DNA of 64,000 nt from Flavobacterium nitrogenifigens (GTDB lineage: Bacteria; Bacteroidota; Bacteroidia; Flavobacteriales; Flavobacteriaceae), in the NCBI RefSeq assembly GCF_003254565.1, contig NZ_QJRI01000163.1, positions 1-64,000 of the forward strand, written 5' to 3'. The translations under genes and the position numbers were made by a program. Positions 1 to 7,841 of this stretch are shown piece after piece. Each line of letters opens with the position of its first letter. Position 1 is the first letter of the stretch. The notes under the pieces were generated by a model that was given only the letters and a program-made list of their open reading frames with translations, did no database searches and was not told the DNA's origin.

Positions 1-60
1 AAGTTAAGCCCGCCTGCGCAGATGGTACTGCATCATTGTGGGAGAGTATGTCGTCGCCTT
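1..60 (+). rRNA. rrf: 5S ribosomal RNA, 3' part
   Basis: The first bases read as the 3' two thirds of a Bacteroidota 5S rRNA (AAGTTAAGCCCGCCTGCGC, then GGGAGAGTATGTCGTCGCC). The 5' end lies outside the window. It is followed by a terminator hairpin and two tRNA genes, as expected at the end of an rRNA operon. The exact 3' end could be off by a few bases. Confidence 0.93.
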
Positions 61-67
61 TCTTTTG

Positions 68-98
68 AAAACCCTGTTTACATTAACGGGGTTTTTTA
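68..98 (+). terminator. rRNA operon terminator
   Basis: An AAACCC arm pairs with GGGTTT across a 14-base loop and is followed by a run of T, just after the 5S rRNA. Confidence 0.7.
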
Positions 99-133
99 TT
101 CTAATCTTCACTTATAGAAATATAAGTGATAAT

Positions 134-206
134 GGTACCTTAGCTCAGATGGTAGAGCAATGGACTGAAAATCCATGTGTCCCTGGTTCGATCCCTGGAG
201 GTACCA
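134..206 (+). tRNA. tRNA-Phe (GAA)
   Basis: The acceptor arms GGTACCT and AGGTACC pair perfectly. The D-loop (AGCTCAGATGGTAGAGC) and T-arm (GGTTCGATCCC) are canonical. The anticodon loop CTGAAAA carries GAA. The 3' CCA is not encoded. It sits 73 bases after the 5S rRNA and 6 bases before tRNA-Leu, so the two are probably co-transcribed. Confidence 0.95.
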
Positions 207-212
207 CATAAT

Positions 213-298
213 GCTCGGATGGTGAAATTGGTAGACACGCTGGACTTAAAATCCAGTGAACAGCAATGTTCGTGCGGGTTCAAGTCCCGCTCTGAGTA
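213..298 (+). tRNA. tRNA-Leu (TAA)
   Basis: This 86-base gene has a long variable arm (GTGAACAGCAATGTTCGT), as in class II tRNAs. The acceptor GCTCGGA pairs with TCTGAGT using two G-U pairs. The anticodon loop CTTAAAA gives anticodon TAA. The CCA end is not encoded. Confidence 0.95.
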
Positions 299-301
299 CT
301 A

Positions 302-339
302 AAACTTCAATTAGCTTTTGCTAATTGAAGTTTTTTTTT
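302..339 (+). terminator. Terminator after the tRNA pair
   Basis: A perfect inverted repeat (AAACTTCAATTAGC and its complement, 4-base loop) is followed by nine T residues, 4 bases after tRNA-Leu. Confidence 0.9.
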
Positions 340-404
340 GGATTAAATTGAGAGCAGCCTCTAAATTTTATATTTTTACTTTGTTATTATAATATTTGTA
401 AACT

Positions 405-857
405 ATGCAAAATGTTTTTCTGAAAGAAGATTGTGATCAATTTGTAAATAGAGCGAATCAGCTTAAATCTGATTCAAGACCACTTTGGGGTAAGATGTCT
501 GTTGATCAAATGTTAGCTCATTGCAATGTAACGTATGAAATGGTTTATGATAATATTCATCCTAAACCAAATGTTGTTATGAAACTTCTTTTAAAACTAT
601 TGGCTAAGAATAAAGTAGTAAGCGAATCTCCTTATCCAAGAAATCTTAGTACGGCTCCGCAATTTATTATTAAAGGAGATCGTGATTTTGATCTGGAAAA
701 AAGCAGATTGATTTCTTATATTCAAAAAACGCAAGAATTAGGAGAAAAAGAATTTGAAGGGAAAGAATCTCTTTCATTTGGTAAACTATCATCTAAAGAG
801 TGGAATAATATGTTTGCAAAACATCTGGATCATCATTTTTCTCAATTTGGTGTTTAA
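405..857 (+). CDS. DUF1569 family protein
   Basis: This 150-residue protein carries the family signature near residue 27 (PLWGKMSVDQMLAHC) and the late HLDHHFSQFG motif. DUF1569 proteins have a DinB-like four-helix fold in which conserved His residues probably bind a metal. No reaction is established. There is no signal peptide, so it is probably cytoplasmic. The next gene starts 12 bases downstream and may be co-transcribed. No good promoter match is visible upstream. Confidence 0.8.
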   Translation: MQNVFLKEDCDQFVNRANQLKSDSRPLWGKMSVDQMLAHCNVTYEMVYDNIHPKPNVVMKLLLKLLAKNKVVSESPYPRNLSTAPQFIIKGDRDFDLEKSRLISYIQKTQELGEKEFEGKESLSFGKLSSKEWNNMFAKHLDHHFSQFGV

Positions 858-869
858 TATCTAAGAGTT

Positions 870-1304
870 ATGAGGACTTACGTAATTATTTTATTTCTTC
901 TTTTTGGATTATCATGTAATGCTCAAAAACAAGAAATTCAGAAATGTATTGAATCTTTTTTTGATGGATTTCATCAGAGAGACTCTGCAAAGATCAAATT
1001 AGTTTGTGGAGATAAAATAATTTTGCAATCCATTAGCGAAAGCACTGTAAAAGGGAATAAATTGTCTAATGAAAGCGCAAAAGAATTTTATAAATCTATT
1101 GCTTCAATTCCTGTAAGCATGAAATTTCAAGAGAAGATTTTAAGCTATAATATTCAGATTGATGGGAGTATGGCACATGTTTGGACTCCATATGAATTTT
1201 ATATCAATGATAAATTAAGTCATACAGGAGTGAATGCCTTCACATTATTTAAAGAAAAAGATTCTTGGAAGATTATTTATTTAATTGATACTAGAAGGAA
1301 GTAG
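870..1304 (+). CDS. Exported NTF2-like (SnoaL/DUF4440-type) protein
   Basis: The 144-residue protein begins with a short hydrophobic signal (residues 4-15) ending LSCNAQ, so it is either a lipoprotein with Cys16 or cleaved after NA. The rest fits a cone-shaped NTF2-like domain: an early helix (FFDGFHQRD), a central SVPVSMKF-like strand region and a C-terminal WKIIYLIDTRR strand. Such domains are small binding folds or enzymes of varied function, so none is assigned. It follows the DUF1569 gene by 12 bases and converges with endonuclease III, with stop codons abutting. Confidence 0.65.
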   Translation: MRTYVIILFLLFGLSCNAQKQEIQKCIESFFDGFHQRDSAKIKLVCGDKIILQSISESTVKGNKLSNESAKEFYKSIASIPVSMKFQEKILSYNIQIDGSMAHVWTPYEFYINDKLSHTGVNAFTLFKEKDSWKIIYLIDTRRK

Positions 1305-1949
1305 TTAGATTACTTCTGTATTATAATAAAGACAAATATCTGCTAAAAGACATTCAATACATTTCGGTTTTGGTCTGCAGGTCTCTCTTCCCAAAAAAGA
1401 AATTGCCATTCCTATTTCCGACCAAATATTCTTAGGAAGAATTTGCATTAAATCTTTTTCTACCTTATTTCCATCTTTACTTTCTTTTATAATTCCGATT
1501 CTCGGTGCAACACGAATAACGTGTAAGTCAGCAATAATTCCTTCTGCGGGTTTATTTGTTTCTCTTAGTATAACATTCGCAGATTTTCTTCCAACGCCTT
1601 TTAGCGCTGTCAAACCTGACATTGTTAAAGGAATATTTGCATCTTCTTTAATAGTTTTTGCTATATCTAGAATCCATTGTGCTTTTGTGGTATAATTTCG
1701 AACTTTAGTAATGTGTGATGTAAAAGTTTCTATATCTGTTTGCGATATACTTTTTAATGTTGGATATTTTTCGAATAGTTTTGGTGCTATTGTATTTATA
1801 TTGGCGTCAGAATCTTGCGCAGAGAGAATAACCATCACTAATAATTGATAAGTATTTTGATATTCAAGCGGATGCTTCTTGCCTTTGTATTTTCTTAAAA
1901 TAGGCTTCAATTTAGCTTCCCAATCTTCATCTTCACTAAATAGATTCAT
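1305..1949 (-). CDS. nth: Endonuclease III, DNA glycosylase/AP lyase
   Basis: This base-excision-repair enzyme removes oxidised pyrimidines and nicks abasic sites. The 214 residues have the usual length. Visible signatures are LSAQDSD (42-48), the helix-hairpin-helix LKGVGRKSANVIL with catalytic Lys122, the ADLHVIRV strand with catalytic Asp141, and a C-terminal 4Fe-4S site formed by Cys191, Cys197, Cys200 and Cys206. The first Cys spacing is five residues instead of the usual six. It lies 48 bases downstream of an alpha/beta hydrolase on the same strand and may share its transcript. Confidence 0.93.
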   Translation of the reverse strand: MNLFSEDEDWEAKLKPILRKYKGKKHPLEYQNTYQLLVMVILSAQDSDANINTIAPKLFEKYPTLKSISQTDIETFTSHITKVRNYTTKAQWILDIAKTIKEDANIPLTMSGLTALKGVGRKSANVILRETNKPAEGIIADLHVIRVAPRIGIIKESKDGNKVEKDLMQILPKNIWSEIGMAISFLGRETCRPKPKCIECLLADICLYYNTEVI

Positions 1950-1997
1950 TTGGCTGAAATTTAAGATGTTGATAATTAGTTTTTTATATGAATAAAT

Positions 1998-2864
1998 TTA
2001 AGCATTTTTAATAAAATCTAAAATCTTTTTAATAACATTCTGATTTCCTAAGATTTTTCGGTGTCCAAGTCCTTCAGTTAAAAACAAAGTGCCATCTTTA
2101 AGATTTTCATGAATATGTATTCCTGCTTTAACTGAAACTTCAGGATCGTCTTTATCATGCATAACCAAAACGGGGATTTCTACTTTCTGAGCAGCTTTAT
2201 AAGCTGAAAAATCATCCATTTTAACTTGGTACATACTTTCAAAATAATCTCTTAGATGTATGCTAATTTCTTTCTTCAATCCTAATTTAAATATAAATTC
2301 ATCTAAAATATCCTGAACTATATCACCACTTCCTATTATTACTGCTTTTTCTACTTTAAGTCCGTCTTTGATAGAGTTAAGGACAGACATTCCGCCTAAA
2401 GAATGTCCTATTGCAATTTCAAAAGGACCAAATTGTTTTTCTATTTCTAATATAGAAGCTATAAATTCAGACATTATTGTGGTTTGTCCTTTTGATTTTC
2501 CATGAGCAGGCGCATCAAAGCTAATTGTAGAATAGCCATTTGCTAGTAGTTCATCAGCAATCTTAAAAAGTTGAGTTCCTCTTCCTGACCAGCCGTGAAC
2601 CAGTAATACTTTTCGTTGGCTTTTACCATATATATAAGTGACTACACTTTTGTCAATAGCAGGAACATAAACTAATTTTTGCTGACTTTGCGAATCCATT
2701 TCCAACTCGCGTTTTGGAACTTTATGCTTTATTGGACTTGTAAAAATTTTTGCGGCAAATTTTGTAACTAATTTTGTTGATATAAAAGCACAAATTTTCG
2801 CAGAAATTATAATAATCTTCGGAATTTTTAATGATTTAGTAGGATTAATTGCCTTTTTTGCCAT
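1998..2864 (-). CDS. Alpha/beta hydrolase
   Basis: The 288-residue protein has an N-terminal hydrophobic and basic stretch (residues 14-40), possibly a membrane anchor, then a standard alpha/beta hydrolase core. The core shows the oxyanion segment LLVHGWSG, the nucleophile elbow GHSLGG, an acid in HDKDDP and a catalytic His in GLGHRKIL. The substrate cannot be deduced. It is divergent from glgA and upstream of nth. No TAnnTTTG box was found in the 116-base divergent gap. Confidence 0.85.
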   Translation of the reverse strand: MAKKAINPTKSLKIPKIIIISAKICAFISTKLVTKFAAKIFTSPIKHKVPKRELEMDSQSQQKLVYVPAIDKSVVTYIYGKSQRKVLLVHGWSGRGTQLFKIADELLANGYSTISFDAPAHGKSKGQTTIMSEFIASILEIEKQFGPFEIAIGHSLGGMSVLNSIKDGLKVEKAVIIGSGDIVQDILDEFIFKLGLKKEISIHLRDYFESMYQVKMDDFSAYKAAQKVEIPVLVMHDKDDPEVSVKAGIHIHENLKDGTLFLTEGLGHRKILGNQNVIKKILDFIKNA

Positions 2865-2980
2865 TTCAATAAAACTGATTTAAAAGAAGGATTTTGCTTG
2901 TTTTTTTGCTAAATTTAAAAAGCATAAAAATAGCATTTAAATGATTGCTTCTTATCTATAATCATAAATTAATTTCTTGA

Positions 2981-4408
2981 ATGGAAATATTTCATATTAG
3001 TGCAGAATGTTATCCTGTGGCAAAGGTTGGAGGCTTGGGAGATGTAGTTGGTGCATTGCCTAAATATCAGCAATCTTCAGGACATGATGTTAGAGTTGTA
3101 ATTCCTTGTTATGACACAAAGTTTAAACGTGAAAATGATTTTGAATGTGTTCATTGGGGAACAGTTAAATTAGGAAATTTTCATTTTCCGTTTAGCGTCT
3201 TAAAGGAAACCACTGATAAATTAGGATATGAACTGTACCTAATAGAAATTGATGAATTATTTAATCGTCCGAATGTTTATGGGTACGAAGATGATATAGA
3301 AAGATTCTTATCTTTTCAAATTGCAACACTCGATTGGATTATAGCACGAAATAAAATTCCAGATATTATCAATTGCCATGATCACCATACTGGAGTTATT
3401 CCATTTTTGCTTCAATTTGCTTATAAATATGAGAATTTAAAAGATGTGAAAACTGCCATAACAATTCATAATGGTTTGTATCAAGGATGGTTTGGTTTTG
3501 ATAAGCTGTATTATCTGCCAGAATTTGATTTGAGGCATGTTGGATTTTTAGAATGGAATAATTCGATAAATTCTTTGGCAGTAGGTATCAAATGTGCGAA
3601 CGCAGTAACTACCGTTTCTCCAAGTTATTTAAATGAAATTAATATTTCTGCCAATGGTTTAGAATCTTTGTTTAATTCTGTACGAAACAAATCACGAGGA
3701 ATTTTAAACGGAATTGATATTGAAGTTTGGAATCCGATGAAAGATCAAATGATTGCAGAAAATTACTCGATTGAAGATTTTGAAGTAGGAAAAAAGAAAA
3801 ATAAAGAAAAACTGTGTGAAGAATTTGATTTAGATCCTTCAAAACCACTGTTTAGCTTTATTGGTAGATTGTTTGAGGAAAAAGGAGGAGACTTGCTTCC
3901 GCATGCTTCTGCTTTGGTTTTGTCAGAACATTTCGAAGAAATTAATATTTTGGTTTTAGGCTCTGGAAATGCTGAAATTGAATCACAGTTGACTCAGTTA
4001 AGGAATGATTATAAAGGAAATTACAATGTTTTTATAGGTTATAATGAAGAATTAGCACATTTGATTTATGCGGGTTCAGATTATATTTTAATGCCTTCAA
4101 GGGTAGAGCCATGCGGATTAAATCAGATGTATGCGATGAGATACGGAACAATTCCGATTGTTAGAAGAACGGGAGGATTGAGAGATACGGTTATTGATTT
4201 TGGAGATGAAGGAAACGGAGTTTGTCATGATCAAGCTTCTGTGGCTGATATATGCTATTCAATAAATCGTGCGGTTAGGTTGTATGAGGATAAAATAAAT
4301 TTCAATAAAGTTTTAAAAAGAGGAATGTCAGCAGATCATTCCTGGGAAAGAGTTTGCCAAGAATATATCGAAATATACAACTTAATAATTCAGCAAGATG
4401 AAATTTAA
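2981..4408 (+). CDS. glgA: Glycogen synthase (ADP-glucose, GT5)
   Basis: This enzyme transfers glucose from ADP-glucose to the non-reducing end of alpha-1,4-glucan. The 475-residue GT-B protein has the N-terminal KVGGLGDV motif with the ADP-glucose-binding Lys15. Its C-terminal domain has FIGRLFEEKG, PSRVEPCGLNQMYAMRYG and TGGLRDTV, all diagnostic of GT5. The next gene, glgC, starts inside its 3' end (11-base overlap), so translation of the two is probably coupled. It is the first gene of a glycogen cluster. Confidence 0.96.
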   Translation: MEIFHISAECYPVAKVGGLGDVVGALPKYQQSSGHDVRVVIPCYDTKFKRENDFECVHWGTVKLGNFHFPFSVLKETTDKLGYELYLIEIDELFNRPNVYGYEDDIERFLSFQIATLDWIIARNKIPDIINCHDHHTGVIPFLLQFAYKYENLKDVKTAITIHNGLYQGWFGFDKLYYLPEFDLRHVGFLEWNNSINSLAVGIKCANAVTTVSPSYLNEINISANGLESLFNSVRNKSRGILNGIDIEVWNPMKDQMIAENYSIEDFEVGKKKNKEKLCEEFDLDPSKPLFSFIGRLFEEKGGDLLPHASALVLSEHFEEINILVLGSGNAEIESQLTQLRNDYKGNYNVFIGYNEELAHLIYAGSDYILMPSRVEPCGLNQMYAMRYGTIPIVRRTGGLRDTVIDFGDEGNGVCHDQASVADICYSINRAVRLYEDKINFNKVLKRGMSADHSWERVCQEYIEIYNLIIQQDEI

Positions 4409-5678
4409 AAAGAAAAATGTAGTCGCCATTATTTTAGGAGGTGGACAAGGTTCACGTTTATTTCCATTGACAGAAACAAGATCAAAACCGGCGGTTCCGA
4501 TTGGTGGAAAGTATCGTTTGGTTGATATCCCTATTTCGAATTGTATCAATTCTGATATTTTTAAAATATTTGTCTTGACACAATTTAATTCGGCATCTCT
4601 AAATGCTCACATTAAAAACACTTTTAATTTTAGTATTTTCAGCCAGTCTTTTGTTGATATTTTAGCTGCTGAACAAACTCCTGATAATCCAACTTGGTTT
4701 CAAGGTACGGCCGATGCTGTAAGGCAATGTATGTCTCATTTTTTGAAACACGATTTCGATCATGCTTTAATTCTTTCTGGGGATCAATTGTATCAAATGG
4801 ATTTTAATGAAATGCTGGAAGCGCACATTGCTGCAGATGCCGAAATTTCTATTGCAACTTTACCTGTAAATGCTAAGGATGCGCCAGAATTTGGAATTCT
4901 TAAAACCGATCACGAGAATAATATTCATGCTTTTATAGAAAAACCGCATGCTTCGTTATTGCCAGAATGGGAATCTGAAGTGAGTGAGCAAATGCAGGAA
5001 AAAGGCAAAAAATATCTGGCTTCGATGGGAATTTATATTTTCAATAAGTCATTGCTGGAAGAATTGATGGCTGACCAAGAAACCAAAGATTTTGGTAAAG
5101 AAATTATTCCGCAATCTGTTGGAAAACATAAAATATTAAGTTATCAATATGAAGGATATTGGACTGATATCGGAAATATTGAATCGTTTTTTGAAGCTAA
5201 TATTGGTCTAACAGCAGATATTCCGGAGTTTAATTTATTTGATAATGAGAATAAAATTTTTACAAGACCGAGATTACTGCCACCATCTAAATTTAGAAAT
5301 TCAATTATCAACCAATCTTTGATATCAGAAGGTTGTATTATCAATGCAAAAGAAATAAAAAGTTCGGTTATTGGAATTCGTTCAAGAATTGGAGAAGGAA
5401 CTGTTTTAGAAAATTGCTATGTTATGGGGAACGATTTTTATCAAGATCTTGATGAAATGAACCATGAAAGCAGTATTAATAAAATTCATGTCGGAATTGG
5501 CGAAAACTGCTTTATAAATAACGCTTTGATTGATAAAAATGTGCGTATTGGAAACAATGTTCATATTAGCGGAGGCAAACATTTGGACAATTTTACGAAT
5601 GAATTGTACAGCATAAAAGATGGAATCGTAGTTATTAAAAAAGGAGTTACTCTTTCTGATAATTTTAGAATTGAATAA
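4398..5678 (+). CDS. glgC: Glucose-1-phosphate adenylyltransferase
   Basis: It makes ADP-glucose from ATP and glucose-1-phosphate, the committed step of bacterial glycogen synthesis. The 426 residues start with the nucleotide-binding signature LGGGQGSRLFPLTETRSKP, followed by PIGGKYRLVDIPISNC. FGILK and IEKP lie in the sugar-binding core. The C-terminal third is a left-handed beta-helix (hexapeptide-like ENCYVMG, VRIGNNVHI). The gene overlaps glgA by 11 bases and is followed after 68 bases by glgB. Confidence 0.96.
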   Translation: MKFKKKNVVAIILGGGQGSRLFPLTETRSKPAVPIGGKYRLVDIPISNCINSDIFKIFVLTQFNSASLNAHIKNTFNFSIFSQSFVDILAAEQTPDNPTWFQGTADAVRQCMSHFLKHDFDHALILSGDQLYQMDFNEMLEAHIAADAEISIATLPVNAKDAPEFGILKTDHENNIHAFIEKPHASLLPEWESEVSEQMQEKGKKYLASMGIYIFNKSLLEELMADQETKDFGKEIIPQSVGKHKILSYQYEGYWTDIGNIESFFEANIGLTADIPEFNLFDNENKIFTRPRLLPPSKFRNSIINQSLISEGCIINAKEIKSSVIGIRSRIGEGTVLENCYVMGNDFYQDLDEMNHESSINKIHVGIGENCFINNALIDKNVRIGNNVHISGGKHLDNFTNELYSIKDGIVVIKKGVTLSDNFRIE

Positions 5679-5746
5679 AACCTGAAAAAACAATATAAAA
5701 AATCTCTATTCCAAAATCCAAATTCCAATCGCCATAAAAACCAAAT

Positions 5747-7654
5747 ATGACAAAAGTAATCGCACATTCTCTTTTTACTGATTTTGATATAGATTTATTC
5801 AAAGCGGGCAAACACTTCAGATTATATGAAAAATTAGGAGCTCACTTAATTGAGGTGAATGGAGTTAAAGGCGTTTATTTTGCTGTTTGGGCTCCAACGG
5901 CTCAGTCTGTTTCTGTAGTTGGCGATTTCAATTATTGGACACAGGGCGAACATAATTTAAATGTACGCTGGGATTCTTCGGGAATTTGGGAAGGATTTAT
6001 TCCTGATATTTCGAAAGGAGCGCTTTATAAGTATAAAATTCAATCCAATATCAATGGTGTAATTACCGAAAAAGCCGATCCCTTTGCTCGTTATTGCGAA
6101 AAACCTCCTCACACAGCCTCTGTAGTTTGGGATTTGGATTATAAGTGGAAAGATCAAAATTGGATGCAGAAGCGTCAGGAATATAATGCATTAGATAAAC
6201 CATATTCAGTTTATGAAGTGCATTTAGGATCTTGGAAAAGAGCAGAACATAATCGGTTTTTGACTTATTTGGAACTTGCAGATGATTTAGTCAAATATGT
6301 AAAAGAAACTGGTTTTACACATGTTGAGTTCATGCCTGTTATGGAATATCCGTACGATCCTTCTTGGGGATATCAATTAACGGGTTATTTTGCACCGACT
6401 TCACGCTTTGGCAAACCACAGGATTTTATGGTTTTGGTGGATCGATTGCATCAGGAAGGAATTGGAGTAATTTTAGATTGGGTTCCGTCTCATTTTCCAG
6501 ATGACGCGCACGGTTTAGGTTTTTTTGATGGTTCTCATTTGTATGAACATCCTGATCGCAGAAAAGGATATCACCCAGATTGGAAGAGCTTGGTTTTTAA
6601 TTATGGAAGAAATGAGGTTCGTGCTTTTCTAATTAGTAACGCTGTTTTTTGGCTTCAAAATTATCATATAGACGGACTTCGAGTCGATGCTGTAGCGTCT
6701 ATGCTTTATTTGGATTATTCTAGAAAAGATGGCGAATGGGAAGCTAATATTTTTGGAGGAAGAGAAAATTTGGACTCAATTAGTTTTCTTAAAGAATTTA
6801 ATGAAGTAATTTACTCTAATTTTGATGGAGTTCAGACTATTGCAGAAGAAAGTACTTCGTTTCCTATGGTTTCAAGACCCACTTCTGTAGGTGGTTTAGG
6901 TTTTGGAATGAAATGGATGATGGGATGGATGCACGACACTCTTAAATATTTTCAAAAAGAGACGGTCTATAGGAAATACCATCAGAATGAATTGACTTTT
7001 TCGATGACTTATGCCTTTACTGAGAATTTCATGCTTCCGTTTTCGCATGATGAAGTGGTGTATGGAAAAAATTCGCTTATTTATAAAATGCCTGGCGACG
7101 AATGGCAGCGTTTTGCAAATTTGAGATTGTTGTACGGTTATATGTTTACACATCCAGGAACAAAACTTTTGTTTATGGGAGCCGAATTTGGTCAAACTTC
7201 TGAATGGAATTTTGAACAAAGTTTAGACTGGCATTTGTTGCAATATGACTTTCATTCTGGAATAAAAAGATTGATTACAGATTTGAATCAATTGTATAAG
7301 TCTCAACCTGCCTTGTATGAAAAGCAATTTAGAGGTGATGGTTTTGAATGGATTAATTATTCAGATCATCAAAATGCGATTTTATCTTACATCCGAAAAG
7401 GAAATAATCCTGATGAGAATTTAATTGTGGTCTGTAATTTTACTCAAGTTGTTCGAGAGAATTACAGAATAGGAATTCCTAAAAAAGGAAAATTGCAAGA
7501 GATTTTTAATAGTGATGCTGTAATTTATGGTGGAGGCGGTGTCGGAAATTCTAAAGCATTAAAAACTGAAACAATTGCTTATGATGGGAGAGATTTTTCT
7601 GCGGCATTAATTTTACCGCCTTTAAGTGTTACTGTATATTCTTTGGTTGAATAA
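5747..7654 (+). CDS. glgB: 1,4-alpha-glucan branching enzyme
   Basis: It forms alpha-1,6 branches in glycogen. The 635-residue GH13 protein has an N-terminal CBM48 module (about 40-125: VYFAVWAPTAQSVSVVGDFN), the catalytic barrel and a C-terminal beta domain. The catalytic triad is Asp314 (GLRVDAV), Glu367 (IAEES) and Asp435 (SHDEVV). The spacing of 53 and 68 residues equals that of E. coli GlgB (Asp405/Glu458/Asp526), though the N-terminus is shorter. The start follows an AATTCCAA-type repeat in the 68-base gap after glgC. Confidence 0.96.
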   Translation: MTKVIAHSLFTDFDIDLFKAGKHFRLYEKLGAHLIEVNGVKGVYFAVWAPTAQSVSVVGDFNYWTQGEHNLNVRWDSSGIWEGFIPDISKGALYKYKIQSNINGVITEKADPFARYCEKPPHTASVVWDLDYKWKDQNWMQKRQEYNALDKPYSVYEVHLGSWKRAEHNRFLTYLELADDLVKYVKETGFTHVEFMPVMEYPYDPSWGYQLTGYFAPTSRFGKPQDFMVLVDRLHQEGIGVILDWVPSHFPDDAHGLGFFDGSHLYEHPDRRKGYHPDWKSLVFNYGRNEVRAFLISNAVFWLQNYHIDGLRVDAVASMLYLDYSRKDGEWEANIFGGRENLDSISFLKEFNEVIYSNFDGVQTIAEESTSFPMVSRPTSVGGLGFGMKWMMGWMHDTLKYFQKETVYRKYHQNELTFSMTYAFTENFMLPFSHDEVVYGKNSLIYKMPGDEWQRFANLRLLYGYMFTHPGTKLLFMGAEFGQTSEWNFEQSLDWHLLQYDFHSGIKRLITDLNQLYKSQPALYEKQFRGDGFEWINYSDHQNAILSYIRKGNNPDENLIVVCNFTQVVRENYRIGIPKKGKLQEIFNSDAVIYGGGGVGNSKALKTETIAYDGRDFSAALILPPLSVTVYSLVE

Positions 7655-7797
7655 AAAATCTTGAAGTGAGATTTTGTCATTATATCGTTTCAAAATTGTC
7701 AAATTGCTGATTTTTTCTTTTGTAATTTGAAACTCATTCAGAAAAAACGTTTTCGTTAATAAACCTTTTATTCATAGGGTGTTACGAACTTTTTTTG

Positions 7798-7805
7798 TAT
7801 GTTTG
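7798..7805 (+). promoter_or_regulatory. -7 promoter box for the GH31 gene
   Basis: TATGTTTG matches the Bacteroidota -7 consensus TAnnTTTG, 37 bases before the start codon. No clear TTG is seen at the -33 position. An AGGAGG lies at 7811, but it is some 25 bases from the ATG and so too far to act as a ribosome binding site. Confidence 0.5.
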
Positions 7806-7841
7806 AATAGGAGGAAAATATTAAATTAATTCATTCGAGAT

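Noticed and set aside
1..340. tRNA-associated integration site
   Set aside because: No integrase, direct repeat of a tRNA 3' end or foreign gene follows the tRNA pair.
7810..7816. AGGAGG as a ribosome binding site for the GH31 gene
   Set aside because: It is about 25 bases from the ATG, and Shine-Dalgarno sites are rare here.
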